DNA of 64,000 bases from Stenotrophomonas maltophilia (lineage in GTDB: Bacteria > Pseudomonadota > Gammaproteobacteria > Xanthomonadales > Xanthomonadaceae), in NCBI RefSeq assembly GCF_006970445.1, contig NZ_CP033877.1:1496750-1560749 (forward strand), in the 5' to 3' direction. The position numbers and the translations under genes are program-made. The notes under the pieces were generated by a model. That model saw only the letters and a program-made list of their open reading frames with translations, made no database searches and had not been told where the DNA came from. Below are positions 15,341 through 24,616 of the stretch, piece by piece. Position 1 is the first letter of the stretch; every line of letters starts with the position of its first letter.

Positions 15341-17563
15341 TCAGAGCTTCCAGCGCAGCGTCATCGTCACGTTGCGCGGTTCGCCCCAATACACGCCGTT
15401 GTAGAAACCGACGTTGTTGAAGTACTTCTTGTCGAGCAGGTTGTTGATGTTCAGCTGCGCGCTGAAGTTCTCGCTGAAGCGGTAGCCGCCGGCGAGATTC
15501 ACCAGGTAGAACGCGTCCTGGGTGATCTGCGCGCGCTCGGTGCGGCCGCTGGTGAGATAGTCGGCGGCCGGCTTCGTGCTGTTGTTCCAGAGGCGGCTCT
15601 GCCAGGTCACACCACCGCCCAGCCAGAAGCGGCCATCGATGCCGCCCGGACGCCAGCTGGTGTTGAGGCGGAAGGTGTCCTGCGGGGTGGTGGTCCGCTG
15701 CAGCACGCCGGCGTTGTTGCGGATGACGGTGTGGGCGAAGCCCGCCGAGACATTCCATTGTTCGCCGATGCTGCCCTGGGTCTCGACTTCCCAGCCCTTG
15801 ACCTTGTTGCCCTTGCCGGTGGACCGATAGGCCTGGCCTCCGTCGGGCAGTGAATTCAGCGGCACCGAATCGTCGATTTCGGCCACGTTGTCCTGCTTGC
15901 CTTCGAACACGGCTGCCGAAGCATTCAGCAGGCCGCCGAAGAACTCGGCCTTGACGCCGGCTTCATACATGTCACCGACCACCGGTTCCAGGTAGTTGCC
16001 GTTGTGGTCAAGGTAGTTCTGCGGCTTGAAGATATCGGTGTAGCTGACGTAGGCGCTGAAGGTCGAGTTGAAGTCATAGACCAGGCCCGCGTATGGGGTG
16101 AGCATATCGTCGGGCTTGTAGCCGGTGCGCGTGGTGCGGTTGCGGTTGCCGGCGGCGTCGTAGCCATAGGCCCAGTTACGGGTTTCCCAGCTGCCATAAC
16201 GCGCGCCGACCACGGCCAGCAGCGGATCGGCCAGGCGCAGGCGCGCGGCGATGTAGGCGGCGCGCTGGCGCAGCTCGTTTTCAGAGGCCAGGCGGCCGAG
16301 GCGGGTGACCGGCAGTACCGGCACGTTGCCGGTCCAGTTCCGCCAGTCAGGCACCACGGCATAGGCCGTGCCGTAGTCGAAGTCCATGTCTTCGGACTCG
16401 CCCTTGCGCACCGACTGGCCCAGGCCGAACACGAGTTCGTGTTCGCGCCCGAACAGCTTGAACGGCCCACCCACGTTGATGTCGAACACATCCATTGTGC
16501 TGTGTTCATTGAAGTGGGAAATGTAGGCGGTCACGCCGGTGCCGTCGGTGCGCGGATAGCCGGCCGCGCCGTACCAGACGCTGCCGTCGGTATCGCGTAC
16601 CGCATGGCTGACGTTGCCCTTCACCGACCAGCCGTTGCCCAGTTGCTGTTCCAGGCGCGCGAAGGTGGTCTTTTCCACGATCGGCCAGGCGCTCCAGGTG
16701 GCCGACAGGTTGGTCGAGCGCGGCAGGTTGGCCGGCGCGCCGTTGGCGCCCCAGTACGGCACCACGCCCCAGGTCACGCCGGTGGTATGCGGCGACTGGT
16801 ACTCGTAGCCCACCTCGAACAGCGTGCTGTCGCTCAGGTCGGCCTGGACGATGCCGTAGAACACGTCCTTGTCCAGCGCATAGACATCACGGAACGAGTC
16901 GCTCTGCTGCTTGGCGGCGACCACGCGGGCGCGGATGCGCCCGTCCCAGGCGACGGGGCCGCCGAGGTCGGCTTCCAGGCGACGGTTGCCCCAGCGGCCG
17001 AGGGTCAGGTTGGCACCCATCTGGAAGGTATCGGTCGGGCGCTTGCGGATCATGCTGATGGTGCCGGATGGATCGCCCGCGCCGGTGGTCAGGCCGGTGG
17101 CGCCGCGGATCACCTCGATGCGCTCGTAGATCACGTTGTCGGTGTTGGTCTTGACCGAGCCACCGAAGGTGTTGAGCATGCCGTCGATCTGGAAGTTGTC
17201 GATGGTGTAGCCGCGCGAGACGTAGTTGATGCGTTCGCTGTCGGTGACCGACACGCTGACCCCGGTGACCTGGCCCATCACGTCCGACAACGAGAACAGG
17301 CCCATGTCATCCAGGCGCTGGCGGGTGATGACCGTCACCGACTGCGGCGTCTCGCGCAGCGACAGGTCGAGCTTGGTCGCACTGCGCGCGCTCTTCACCG
17401 TGTAGCTGTTGGGAATCTCGCCGTCGGCGGTCACCTTCACGGTGTCCAGCGTGCGCGCGGAGGATTCGGCAGTGCCGTCGGCATGGGCCAGCGGAGCGAT
17501 CATCAGTGCGGTCACGGCCAGGGCCAGCAGAGTAGGACGAGGGGGATTGAGCGGCATTGCCAT
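15341..17563 (-). CDS. TonB-dependent ferric-siderophore receptor
   Basis: Outer-membrane gated channel importing a ferric siderophore. The 740-residue product has a signal peptide (about 1-28, ending PLAHA), a TonB-box-like LDTVKVT region, a plug domain (about 50-165, including ETPQSVTVITRQ, GYTIDNFQIDG and IEVIRGATGLTTGAGDPSG), and a 22-strand barrel with a C-terminal aromatic-rich signature (NVTMTLRWKL). It lacks the extra N-terminal signalling domain of FecA/FpvA transducers, so it should not signal through an anti-sigma factor. The start at 17563 gives the best signal peptide; ATG 17557 is an alternative. A Fur-box-like palindrome lies about 205 bases upstream. The siderophore is not predictable. 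Confidence 0.93.
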   Translation of the reverse strand: MAMPLNPPRPTLLALAVTALMIAPLAHADGTAESSARTLDTVKVTADGEIPNSYTVKSARSATKLDLSLRETPQSVTVITRQRLDDMGLFSLSDVMGQVTGVSVSVTDSERINYVSRGYTIDNFQIDGMLNTFGGSVKTNTDNVIYERIEVIRGATGLTTGAGDPSGTISMIRKRPTDTFQMGANLTLGRWGNRRLEADLGGPVAWDGRIRARVVAAKQQSDSFRDVYALDKDVFYGIVQADLSDSTLFEVGYEYQSPHTTGVTWGVVPYWGANGAPANLPRSTNLSATWSAWPIVEKTTFARLEQQLGNGWSVKGNVSHAVRDTDGSVWYGAAGYPRTDGTGVTAYISHFNEHSTMDVFDINVGGPFKLFGREHELVFGLGQSVRKGESEDMDFDYGTAYAVVPDWRNWTGNVPVLPVTRLGRLASENELRQRAAYIAARLRLADPLLAVVGARYGSWETRNWAYGYDAAGNRNRTTRTGYKPDDMLTPYAGLVYDFNSTFSAYVSYTDIFKPQNYLDHNGNYLEPVVGDMYEAGVKAEFFGGLLNASAAVFEGKQDNVAEIDDSVPLNSLPDGGQAYRSTGKGNKVKGWEVETQGSIGEQWNVSAGFAHTVIRNNAGVLQRTTTPQDTFRLNTSWRPGGIDGRFWLGGGVTWQSRLWNNSTKPAADYLTSGRTERAQITQDAFYLVNLAGGYRFSENFSAQLNINNLLDKKYFNNVGFYNGVYWGEPRNVTMTLRWKL

Positions 17564-17768
17564 CGGTGCGATTCCATGCAGGACGAAACAGGCGATGGAA
17601 TGCGCAGGCACGGCAGCCATGCGCTCCGCGCACGTCGCCCAGCGAGTCCCATCGACGATGCGCCGCCCGCGCAGTGCGGGCGACCCGGTAGTCGGGGGAT
17701 GTACACGGGCGAAGGGGCGGGCGGGTACGTGCTTCCGTGCCCCGCTTGGCTAAGCGTACAACCGATTA

Positions 17769-17787
17769 GCAAATGATAGGCATTCGC
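17769..17787 (-). promoter_or_regulatory. Probable Fur box for the siderophore-receptor operon
   Basis: GCAAATGATAGGCATTCGC matches the 19-base Fur consensus (GATAATGATAATCATTATC) at 13 positions, including the central ATGAT-x-x-x-CATT core. It lies between the divergently read receptor operon and the end of the DUF445 gene, the only locally AT-rich stretch. The long leader to the receptor start is the main caveat. Confidence 0.65.
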
Positions 17788-17855
17788 ATTTCGTTAATCA
17801 AGCGTGACGGCTTGCCGCGTTCCGGCGGTCGCGAATCGGATGGCCGGGCGCGCGT

Positions 17856-19142
17856 CTAGAACCTGAACACCACGGTTGCCGCATGCAGCAGCAGGCCGAT
17901 CAGCCCGCCCACCAGCGTACCGTTGAAGCGGATGAACTGCAGGTCGCGACCGACGCTCAGTTCCAGTTGCTCGACCAGGTGCCGTTCGTCCCAGCCCTTC
18001 ACGGTCTGCGCGATATGCGTGGTTACGCCCTCGCGCAGGCGGCCGGTCAGGCGCTGCGCACCTTCCAGCAGATGCTGGTTGAGGGCCTCGCGCAGCGCCG
18101 GGTCGGCCTGCAGGCTGCTGCCCAGTGACGCGAGGCTGCGCTGCAGGTGGCCGACCAGCGCCGAGTCCTCGCGCTGCAGGTCGGCGCGCAGGCTGGCATG
18201 GATGCGCGCCCACAGCCCCTGCACGTACTCCTGCAGGGCGGGGTGGTCGATCATTTCCTGCTTGAGCTGTTCGATGCGCTCGGCCAGGGCCGGATCCTCG
18301 CGCAGGCGCTGCACGTAGTTCTGCAGCCAGGTCTCGTAGTCCTGGCGCAGCGGATGCTGCGGCTCGGCCAGCACCTGCTGCAGTTCTTCCAGCACCGCCC
18401 GTGCCAGGCGCTCGGCCAGGCTGTCGCCGATCTCGTCTATCGGCTTGACCCAGTTCACCGTGCTCGACAACGTCGGCCATTCGCGCTGGATATAGCGCAC
18501 GATCAACTGCGAGGCGCGTTCCTTCACCTCCGGTTGTTCCAGCCAGCGCCCCAGCCGTTGCAGGCCCTCGTCCAGCACGCGCTGGTGGCGCCCATCGGCG
18601 GTCAGCAGGGCCAGCAGTTCACCGGCGGTGGCGGCGGCATTCCACTGCCGCAGCTGCTGCACCACGAAGGCATGCAGCTGCCGGCGCACCGCGGTTTCGT
18701 CGAAGAAGTCCAGTGCCTGCAGGGCCCAGCCGCGGGCCATGTCGGCCAGCATCCGCGAGCGTGCCGGGTCGGCCAACCAGCTGCCGAGGCGGCTGGCCGG
18801 ATCGAACACCTGCAGCTTGGCCAGCAGCACACCCGGTTCCAGGAACTGGTCGCGCACGAACAGGGCGAGGCTGTCGCCGATGCGCTCCTTGCTGCGCGGA
18901 ATGATCGCGGTGTGCGGAATCGGCAGGCCCATCGGGCGCCGGAACAGGGCGACGACCGCGAACCAGTCGGCCAGTGCACCGACCGCAGCCGCCTCGCAGA
19001 ACGCCGAGACCCAGGCCCAGATGCCGCGCTCGCCCTGCCAGTGGCTGACCGCGAATCCGGCCAGCATCAACAGCAGCAGGCCGAGCGCGAGGGCTTTCAG
19101 GCGCCGCAGTTGTGCGCGGCGCGGATCGTGGGCAGGCGTCAT
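17856..19142 (-). CDS. DUF445 (YjiN-type) membrane-anchored protein
   Basis: A 428-residue protein anchored by an N-terminal helix (about 18-33). The conserved DUF445 opening follows, with a second hydrophobic stretch (WAWVSAFCEAAAVGALADWFA, about 42-62) and LFRRPMGLPIPHTAIIP, and then a long, mostly helical, charged region. A C-terminal membrane helix (GTLVGGLIGLLLHAATVV) closes it. Family members are widespread in bacteria with no established biochemical role; the topology suggests a large loop between terminal membrane helices. It stands alone between the Fur-regulated operon's promoter and a SMAG pair. Confidence 0.85.
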   Translation of the reverse strand: MTPAHDPRRAQLRRLKALALGLLLLMLAGFAVSHWQGERGIWAWVSAFCEAAAVGALADWFAVVALFRRPMGLPIPHTAIIPRSKERIGDSLALFVRDQFLEPGVLLAKLQVFDPASRLGSWLADPARSRMLADMARGWALQALDFFDETAVRRQLHAFVVQQLRQWNAAATAGELLALLTADGRHQRVLDEGLQRLGRWLEQPEVKERASQLIVRYIQREWPTLSSTVNWVKPIDEIGDSLAERLARAVLEELQQVLAEPQHPLRQDYETWLQNYVQRLREDPALAERIEQLKQEMIDHPALQEYVQGLWARIHASLRADLQREDSALVGHLQRSLASLGSSLQADPALREALNQHLLEGAQRLTGRLREGVTTHIAQTVKGWDERHLVEQLELSVGRDLQFIRFNGTLVGGLIGLLLHAATVVFRF

Positions 19143-19176
19143 GCCGGAAGTCTACCTGCCACTGGATGAGCACCGG

Positions 19177-19252
19177 GTAGTGCCGGCCGCTGGCCGGCAC
19201 CTGCAGTTCACCCGATACGTTCATGGCGTTGCCGGCCAGCGGCCGGCACTAC
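19177..19252. repeat. SMAG repeat pair (inverted)
   Basis: GTAGTGCCGGCC hairpin at 19177-19200 faces its reverse complement at 19230-19252, ending CACTAC. It lies between the DUF445 gene and the end of the ParB-like gene. Confidence 0.92.
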
Positions 19253-19255
19253 CGG

Positions 19256-20134
19256 TTACTGGATTTCGAGCTGCTTGCGCAGCGCGGCCAGCTGCGCGCG
19301 CAGGGTGTCGTTCTCGCGGGTCAACGCGACCACGCGACGGCGCAACGCCGGTGCATCCTCGCCCAGCTGCTCCAGCGCCGACAGCACTTCGGCATCGCGG
19401 CTGGCGATCTGCTCCTCGTCCGCGTCCTCGAAGTCCATTTCGGCCGCTTCCGGCTTTGCTGCGCGAGGCTTGCGCTTGGACTCGCGCACGCGCTTGGCGG
19501 CCTGCTTCAGCTCGTCCTTGCCACCGGCGGCGGCGGCGCGCTGCTCGTCTTCCGGCAGGTCGGCCACGGCCGCGGCGGCGCTGATCGAGATCATGCCGGC
19601 CTTCACCGCTTCCACCACTTCGGCCGCAGCCTGGGCGTGAATGCGTTCGATCATGCCGACCTGGCTGGTGCTCAGCTTGGCTTCGCGGGCCAGCTCGGCG
19701 CGGCTGATCTTCGGTGCCGGTTCCCACGGCGGGCTGTCTTCCCCGGCCTCTTCGACGACGTCGGCGGTGCCATCGCTCTCGCGCTGCAGCTGCGCCTGCT
19801 CCACCTGCTTGCGGGCGGCCAGGATGTCGCGCTTGCGCAGTGCCAGCACGCCGCGCTGGAAGTCGGACACGCTGCGGCGGCCCAGGTGCTGCTCGATCAT
19901 CCACAGATGCACGTCTTCCATGCTCTGGAAGCGGGTGTTCTGCACGGTGTTGAAGGGCAGGCCATGCTTCTGGCAGATGCCGAAGCGGTTGTGGCCGTCG
20001 ACCAGCACATCGCCCCACAGCACCAGCGCATCGCGGCAGCCTTCGGCCAGGATGCTGCGCTCCAGCGCGTCATGTTCGTCCGCGGTCAGCGGGTCGATGT
20101 AGGCCTTGAGTTCTTCTTTGACGACGATATCCAT
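19256..20134 (-). CDS. Orphan ParB-like (sulfiredoxin/ParB N-terminal domain) protein
   Basis: A 292-residue protein whose first 120 residues form a ParB/Srx-like domain with the ligand motif VDGHNR at 45-50 and the following helix that resembles the CTP/ATP-binding site region. A helix-turn-helix-like segment (AREAKLSTSQVGMIERI, about 135-151) and a basic region (RVRESKRKPRAAKP) come next, and a C-terminal leucine-heptad coiled coil (about 255-290) could dimerise. No ParA partner or parS site is adjacent, so chromosome segregation is unlikely to be its job; a regulatory or nucleotide-sensing role is possible. A GTG at 20140 is an alternative start. I see no clear ribosome-binding site for either. 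Confidence 0.75.
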   Translation of the reverse strand: MDIVVKEELKAYIDPLTADEHDALERSILAEGCRDALVLWGDVLVDGHNRFGICQKHGLPFNTVQNTRFQSMEDVHLWMIEQHLGRRSVSDFQRGVLALRKRDILAARKQVEQAQLQRESDGTADVVEEAGEDSPPWEPAPKISRAELAREAKLSTSQVGMIERIHAQAAAEVVEAVKAGMISISAAAAVADLPEDEQRAAAAGGKDELKQAAKRVRESKRKPRAAKPEAAEMDFEDADEEQIASRDAEVLSALEQLGEDAPALRRRVVALTRENDTLRAQLAALRKQLEIQ

Positions 20135-20197
20135 GGGCACGGCAGCGAGCAGGAGCGGAACCGCCCATTGTACCCGCTCGCCACCCCCGGCCCGGGC

Positions 20198-21550
20198 TCA
20201 GGCGGTGGCCCGGATCATCTCGCCCAGGGTGCCGGTGATCTGGTCGATCTGCGCCTTGTCCACGATCAGCGGCGGCGACAGCGCGATGATGTCGCCGGTG
20301 CAGCGCACCAGCAGCCGGCCGTCGTGGAAGCAGCGCCGGAACACCTCATAGCCACGGCTGCCGGGGGTATCGCGGCGCGGCGCCAGTTCGACCGCGCCGA
20401 CCAGCCCGAAGTTGCGGATGTCGATCACGTTGGGCAGGCCCTGCAGCGCATGCAGTCGTTCCTGCCAGTACTCACCCAGTTCGATGGCACGTTCGAACAG
20501 GCGTTCCTCGACATAGACCTCCAGCGTCGCCAGCGCCGCTGCGCAGGCCAGCGGGTGCCCCGAATAGGTATAGCCATGGAACAGTTCGATGGCCTGTGGC
20601 GGTGCCTGCATCAGGGTTGCATGCACGGCGTCGCTGGCCAGCACGCCACCCAGTGGTACCGCGCCGTTGCTGACCGCCTTGGCGAAGGTCAGCAGGTCCG
20701 GAGTGACCCCGAAGCGCTGCGCGGCGAACGGCATGCCGACCCGGCCGAAGCCGGTGATGACCTCGTCGAACACCAGCAGGATGCCGTGGTGGTCGCACAG
20801 CTCGCGCAGGCGCTGCAGATAGCCGGGCGCGGGCAGGATGACCCCAGCGGAACCGGCAATGGGCTCGACGAACACCGCCGCGATGGTGGAGGCATCATGC
20901 AGTGCGATCAGCCGCTCCAGGTCGTCGGCCAGCTCCGCACCCTGGCGTGGCAGGCCCTTGCTGAACGCGTTGCGCTGCAGGTCCAGGGTGTGCCGCAGGT
21001 AATCGATGCCACCCAGCTGCAGGCCGAACGGCTTGCGGTTGTTGGGCAGCCCGCCCAGCGCCATGCCGCCGAAGCCGACCCCGTGGTAGGCCTTCTCGCG
21101 GCTGATGAAGCGGGTGCGCTGGCCCTCGCCACGCTGGCGATGGTAGGCCAGCACGATCTTCATCGCGGTATCCACCGCCTCGGAGCCGGAACTGGTGAAG
21201 AACACATGGTTGAGCGGGGCCGGGGCCAGTGCCGCCAGCCGTTGCGCCAGCGCGAAGGCCGGCGGCGAGCCCATCTGGAACGCCGGCGAGTAGTCGAGCG
21301 TGCGTGCCTGTTCGACGATGGCCTCGACGATGCGTGGGCGGGCGTGGCCGGCGTTGCAGCACCACAGGCCGGCAGTGCCATCGAGGATCTGGCGGCCGTC
21401 GACATCCTCATAGTGCATGCCTTCGGCGCGCACCAGCATGCGTGGTGCCGCCTTGTACTGGCGGTTGGCGGGGGACGGCATCCAGTACGCGTCCAGTGAC
21501 TCGGGGCGCTGGGTGGCCAGGTCGTGCAGGTCGCTCGCGGGATGCTTCAT
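20198..21550 (-). CDS. Class III aminotransferase, omega-amino acid:pyruvate type
   Basis: PLP enzyme predicted to move the terminal amino group of beta-alanine, GABA-like acids or diamines to pyruvate. In 450 residues it has the phosphate-binding loop SSGSEAVDTAMK (120-131), the cofactor-stabilising D262 (FDEVITGFGR) and the Schiff-base lysine K291 (TFAKAVSNG). Long runs such as GLWCCNAGHARPRIVEA and LFHGYTYSGHP are hallmarks of beta-alanine--pyruvate transaminases. SpuC-type putrescine transaminases are related, so that is an alternative. The start has GGAG five bases upstream. It is divergent from an aldehyde dehydrogenase gene 105 bases away, suggesting shared control in amine catabolism. 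Confidence 0.88.
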   Translation of the reverse strand: MKHPASDLHDLATQRPESLDAYWMPSPANRQYKAAPRMLVRAEGMHYEDVDGRQILDGTAGLWCCNAGHARPRIVEAIVEQARTLDYSPAFQMGSPPAFALAQRLAALAPAPLNHVFFTSSGSEAVDTAMKIVLAYHRQRGEGQRTRFISREKAYHGVGFGGMALGGLPNNRKPFGLQLGGIDYLRHTLDLQRNAFSKGLPRQGAELADDLERLIALHDASTIAAVFVEPIAGSAGVILPAPGYLQRLRELCDHHGILLVFDEVITGFGRVGMPFAAQRFGVTPDLLTFAKAVSNGAVPLGGVLASDAVHATLMQAPPQAIELFHGYTYSGHPLACAAALATLEVYVEERLFERAIELGEYWQERLHALQGLPNVIDIRNFGLVGAVELAPRRDTPGSRGYEVFRRCFHDGRLLVRCTGDIIALSPPLIVDKAQIDQITGTLGEMIRATA

Positions 21551-21654
21551 GCCAGCTCCGTCGGGTCCGATGCAACGAATGTAACGCAGCCGCGTCACGG
21601 CGGAGTCGCGGCGGCCCCGGTATAACCAAGGCTTGTTGAATGTTGGAGCTTCCC

Positions 21655-23151
21655 ATGGCCGATTCCCCCGACCGCAGTCATTGGCAGGCGCTGGCCCTCC
21701 AGCTGTCGATACCCGGCCAGGCCTTCATCGATGGCCGCTATGTCGATGCCGCCAGCGGCGCCCGCTTCGACTGCATCAGTCCGATCGATGGCCGCGTGCT
21801 GGGCGCGGTCGCCGACTGCGACGCGCAGGATGTCGAGCGCGCGGTACGGGCTGCGCGACGCAGCTTCGAGGCGGGCCACTGGTCGCAGGCCACTCCGGCC
21901 CATCGCAAGCGCGTGCTGCTGGCACTGGCGGCATTGGTGGAAGCGCACGCCGACGAACTGGCCCTGCTGGAAACCCTGGACATGGGCAAGCCGGTGCGCG
22001 ATGCGCGCCGCATCGATCTGCCTGGCGTGGTGCGCTGCCTGCGCTGGACCGCCGAAGCGGTGGACAAGCTGTACGGCGAGGTCGCGCCGACCGGCCCACA
22101 TGAGCTGGGGCTGGTCACGCGCGAGGCCGCGGGTGTGGTGGCGGCCATCGTGCCGTGGAATTTCCCGCTGCTGATGGCCTGCTGGAAGATTGCGCCGGCC
22201 TTGGCCATGGGCAACTCGGTGGTGCTCAAGCCATCCGAGCGGTCGCCGCTGAGTGCGCTGCGGTTGGCGGCGCTGGCCGCCGAGGCTGGGCTGCCGGAGG
22301 GTGTGCTGAACGTGCTGCCGGGCCACGGTGCGCGCGTCGGTGAACCGCTGGCCCTGCACATGGATGTGGACGTGCTGGCCTTCACCGGCTCCACGGCCAC
22401 CGGGGCGAAGCTGCTGCAGTATTCAGGGCGCTCCAACCTCAAGCGGGTATGGCTGGAGTGCGGTGGCAAGAGTCCGCATGTGGTGTTTGCCGACGCCCCT
22501 GATCTGGATGCCGCCGCCAAGGCGGTGGCACAGGGCATCTTCTTCAACCAGGGCGAAGTCTGCACCGCCGGTTCGCGGTTGCTGGTGCAGCGTTCGATCC
22601 GTGAGGATTTCGTGCACCAGGTGGTTGCCTACGGCCAGCACATGCAGCCGCAGCATCCGCTGCAGGCCGATGCGCCGATGGGCGCGCTGGTGGATGCCGC
22701 CCACCTGGCCAAGGTGATGGACGATATCGCACGCGCCGAACGCGAGGGCGCCCGGTTGCTGCTGGGTGGGCGGCGTGCCGAGGTGGAAGCCGGCGGCAGC
22801 TACGTGCAGCCCACCGTGTTCGACCAGGTGCGGCCGGAGCAGGCATTGGCACGCGAGGAAGTGTTCGGGCCGGTGTTGGCTGTGCTTGGTTTCGAGGACG
22901 AGGCCGAAGCGGTGCGCGTGGCCAACGACAGCCGCTATGGCCTGGCCGCCGGCCTGTGGACGCGCGATCTCGGTCGCGCCCATCGCGTCGCCCGCCAGCT
23001 GCGCGCCGGCAGCGTCTGGGTGAATGGCTGGGATGGCGGCGACATGACCGCCCCGTTCGGTGGCTACAAGCAGTCCGGCAACGGCCGCGACAAATCGCTG
23101 CATGCGTTCGACAAGTACAGCGAGATCAAGGCGACCTGGATCCAGCTGTAA
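21655..23151 (+). CDS. puuC: Aldehyde dehydrogenase, PuuC/gamma-glutamyl-gamma-aminobutyraldehyde type
   Basis: NAD(P)-dependent enzyme of 498 residues that likely oxidises an aminoaldehyde from polyamine breakdown. The general base E268 (LECGGKSP) and the nucleophile C303 (NQGEVCTAGSR) are in place, along with the VPWNFPLLM and KPSERSPLS cofactor motifs. The length, NxGxxCxAGSR form and YSEIKATWI C-terminus match PuuC-type enzymes. The start at 21655 has GGAG six bases upstream; an ATG at 21640 would lie before that site. Divergent from the aminotransferase. With puuA, puuB and puuD about 8 kb away it would complete the gamma-glutamylputrescine route. Confidence 0.82.
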   Translation: MADSPDRSHWQALALQLSIPGQAFIDGRYVDAASGARFDCISPIDGRVLGAVADCDAQDVERAVRAARRSFEAGHWSQATPAHRKRVLLALAALVEAHADELALLETLDMGKPVRDARRIDLPGVVRCLRWTAEAVDKLYGEVAPTGPHELGLVTREAAGVVAAIVPWNFPLLMACWKIAPALAMGNSVVLKPSERSPLSALRLAALAAEAGLPEGVLNVLPGHGARVGEPLALHMDVDVLAFTGSTATGAKLLQYSGRSNLKRVWLECGGKSPHVVFADAPDLDAAAKAVAQGIFFNQGEVCTAGSRLLVQRSIREDFVHQVVAYGQHMQPQHPLQADAPMGALVDAAHLAKVMDDIARAEREGARLLLGGRRAEVEAGGSYVQPTVFDQVRPEQALAREEVFGPVLAVLGFEDEAEAVRVANDSRYGLAAGLWTRDLGRAHRVARQLRAGSVWVNGWDGGDMTAPFGGYKQSGNGRDKSLHAFDKYSEIKATWIQL

Positions 23152-23313
23152 CGACACCTGGCTTTGCGCTCGCCTGCAGGGCCGAGCCCTGCTCGACGCT
23201 AAAGGAGAATGGCGCCTGCCCCCTCGTTGGCATCGGTGTCGGCTGAAACCATCGTCCCGTGCGGCCGCCAGCCCGTGGCAGAATCGGGCGATCCGCCGTT
23301 ACCCGTGTTGCCG

Positions 23314-24616
23314 ATGTCGACGATCACCGCTGCCGCGCCGCCCGTGAATTCCCCCAGTCGAGTCCTGCTGGCCAGCCTGATCGGCACCACCATCGAGTTC
23401 TTCGATTTCTATATCTACGCCACGGCTGCAGTGCTGGTGTTTCCGCACCTGTTCTTCCCGGACAGCAGCGAACAGGCAGCCCTGCTGCAGTCCTTGGCAA
23501 CGTTCGCGGTGGCGTTCATCGCGCGTCCGGTCGGCTCGGCGGTGTTCGGCCACTTCGGTGACCGCATCGGACGCAAGGCCACCCTGGTAGCGGCGTTGCT
23601 GACCATGGGCGTGTCCACGGTGCTGATCGGCCTGTTGCCGACCCATGCGCAGATCGGGCTGTGGGCACCGGCGCTGCTGGCGCTGTGCCGTTTCGGCCAG
23701 GGCCTGGGGCTGGGGGGGCGAGTGGGGCGGGGCGGTGCTGCTGGCCACCGAGAACGCGCCGCCTGGCAAGCGCGCCTGGTACGGCATGTTCCCGCAGCTG
23801 GGTGCACCGCTGGGCTTCCTGCTGTCGGCCGGTATCTTCCTGGTGCTGGGCCGCTGCCTGAGCCAGGACGATTTCCTGCAGTGGGGCTGGCGCATTCCGT
23901 TCGTGGCCAGCGCGCTGCTGGTCGGCCTCGGCCTGTGGGTGCGGCTGAACATCCACGAGACCCCCGACTTCAAGAAGGCGCTGGAACAGAAGGCGCCGGT
24001 GCGGCTGCCGATGCTGACGGTGCTGCGCGACCACCCGGTGCCGATGCTGCTGGGTACGCTGGGCGCCTTTGCCACCTTCGTGCTGTTCTACCTGATGACG
24101 GTGTTCAGCCTCGGCCACGGCACGGCGGTGCTGGGCTACAGCCGCGAGCAGTTCCTGCTGATGCAGATGGCCGGCATGCTGTTCTTCGCGCTGGGCATCC
24201 CGCTGTCGGCGCGCTACGGCGACCGCTGGGGCACGCGCCGCACGATGATCGTGGCCAGCGTGCTGATCATCGGTTTCGGCGTGCTGTTCGCGCCGCTGTT
24301 CCAGCCGCACAGCCCGTGGCTGGTCACCGCCTTCCTGTGCCTGGGCCTGTTCCTGATGGGCCTGACCTACGGCCCCTGCGGCACCTTCCTGGCCGAGATC
24401 TATCCGGTGGAGGTGCGCTACACCGGCGCCTCGCTGTCATTCAACCTGGCCGGCATCCTTGGCGCCGCCCCCGCGCCCTACCTGGCCACCTGGCTGGCCG
24501 AGCGCTTCGGGTTGGTCGCGGTGGGCTACTACCTGTGCCTGACCGCGGTGGCGACGCTGTGCGCGCTGGTGGCACTGCACCGGCGCGCGCTGCGGTTCAG
24601 CCAAAGAAGCGCTTGA
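23314..24616 (+). pseudogene. MFS transporter (metabolite:H+ symporter type) interrupted by a frameshift in a G7 run
   Basis: The coding sequence of a 12-helix major-facilitator transporter is split between two frames. The first part has the family start (LLASLIGTTIEFFDFYIYAT) and the loop motif GHFGDRIGRKATLV; the second continues in another frame with GGEWGGAVLLATENAP and goes on to the normal C-terminus. The break falls at seven consecutive G (23712-23718); six would restore the conserved GLGLGGEWGGA. So either one G was inserted in a real mutation, the tract varies in length, or the run was misread. Intact, it would be a KgtP/ProP-like importer of an organic acid or osmolyte. Its 3' end overlaps the hemerythrin gene tail to tail by 20 bases. 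Confidence 0.85.

Noticed and set aside
16004..17776. Long plus-strand frame opposite the siderophore receptor
   Set aside because: Antisense of the receptor barrel. The product is a repetitive Val/Gly/His/Gln mix.
19256..20134. Chromosome partition ParB
   Set aside because: No parA gene is adjacent and no parS-like 16-mer is visible nearby. The protein is best called ParB-like.
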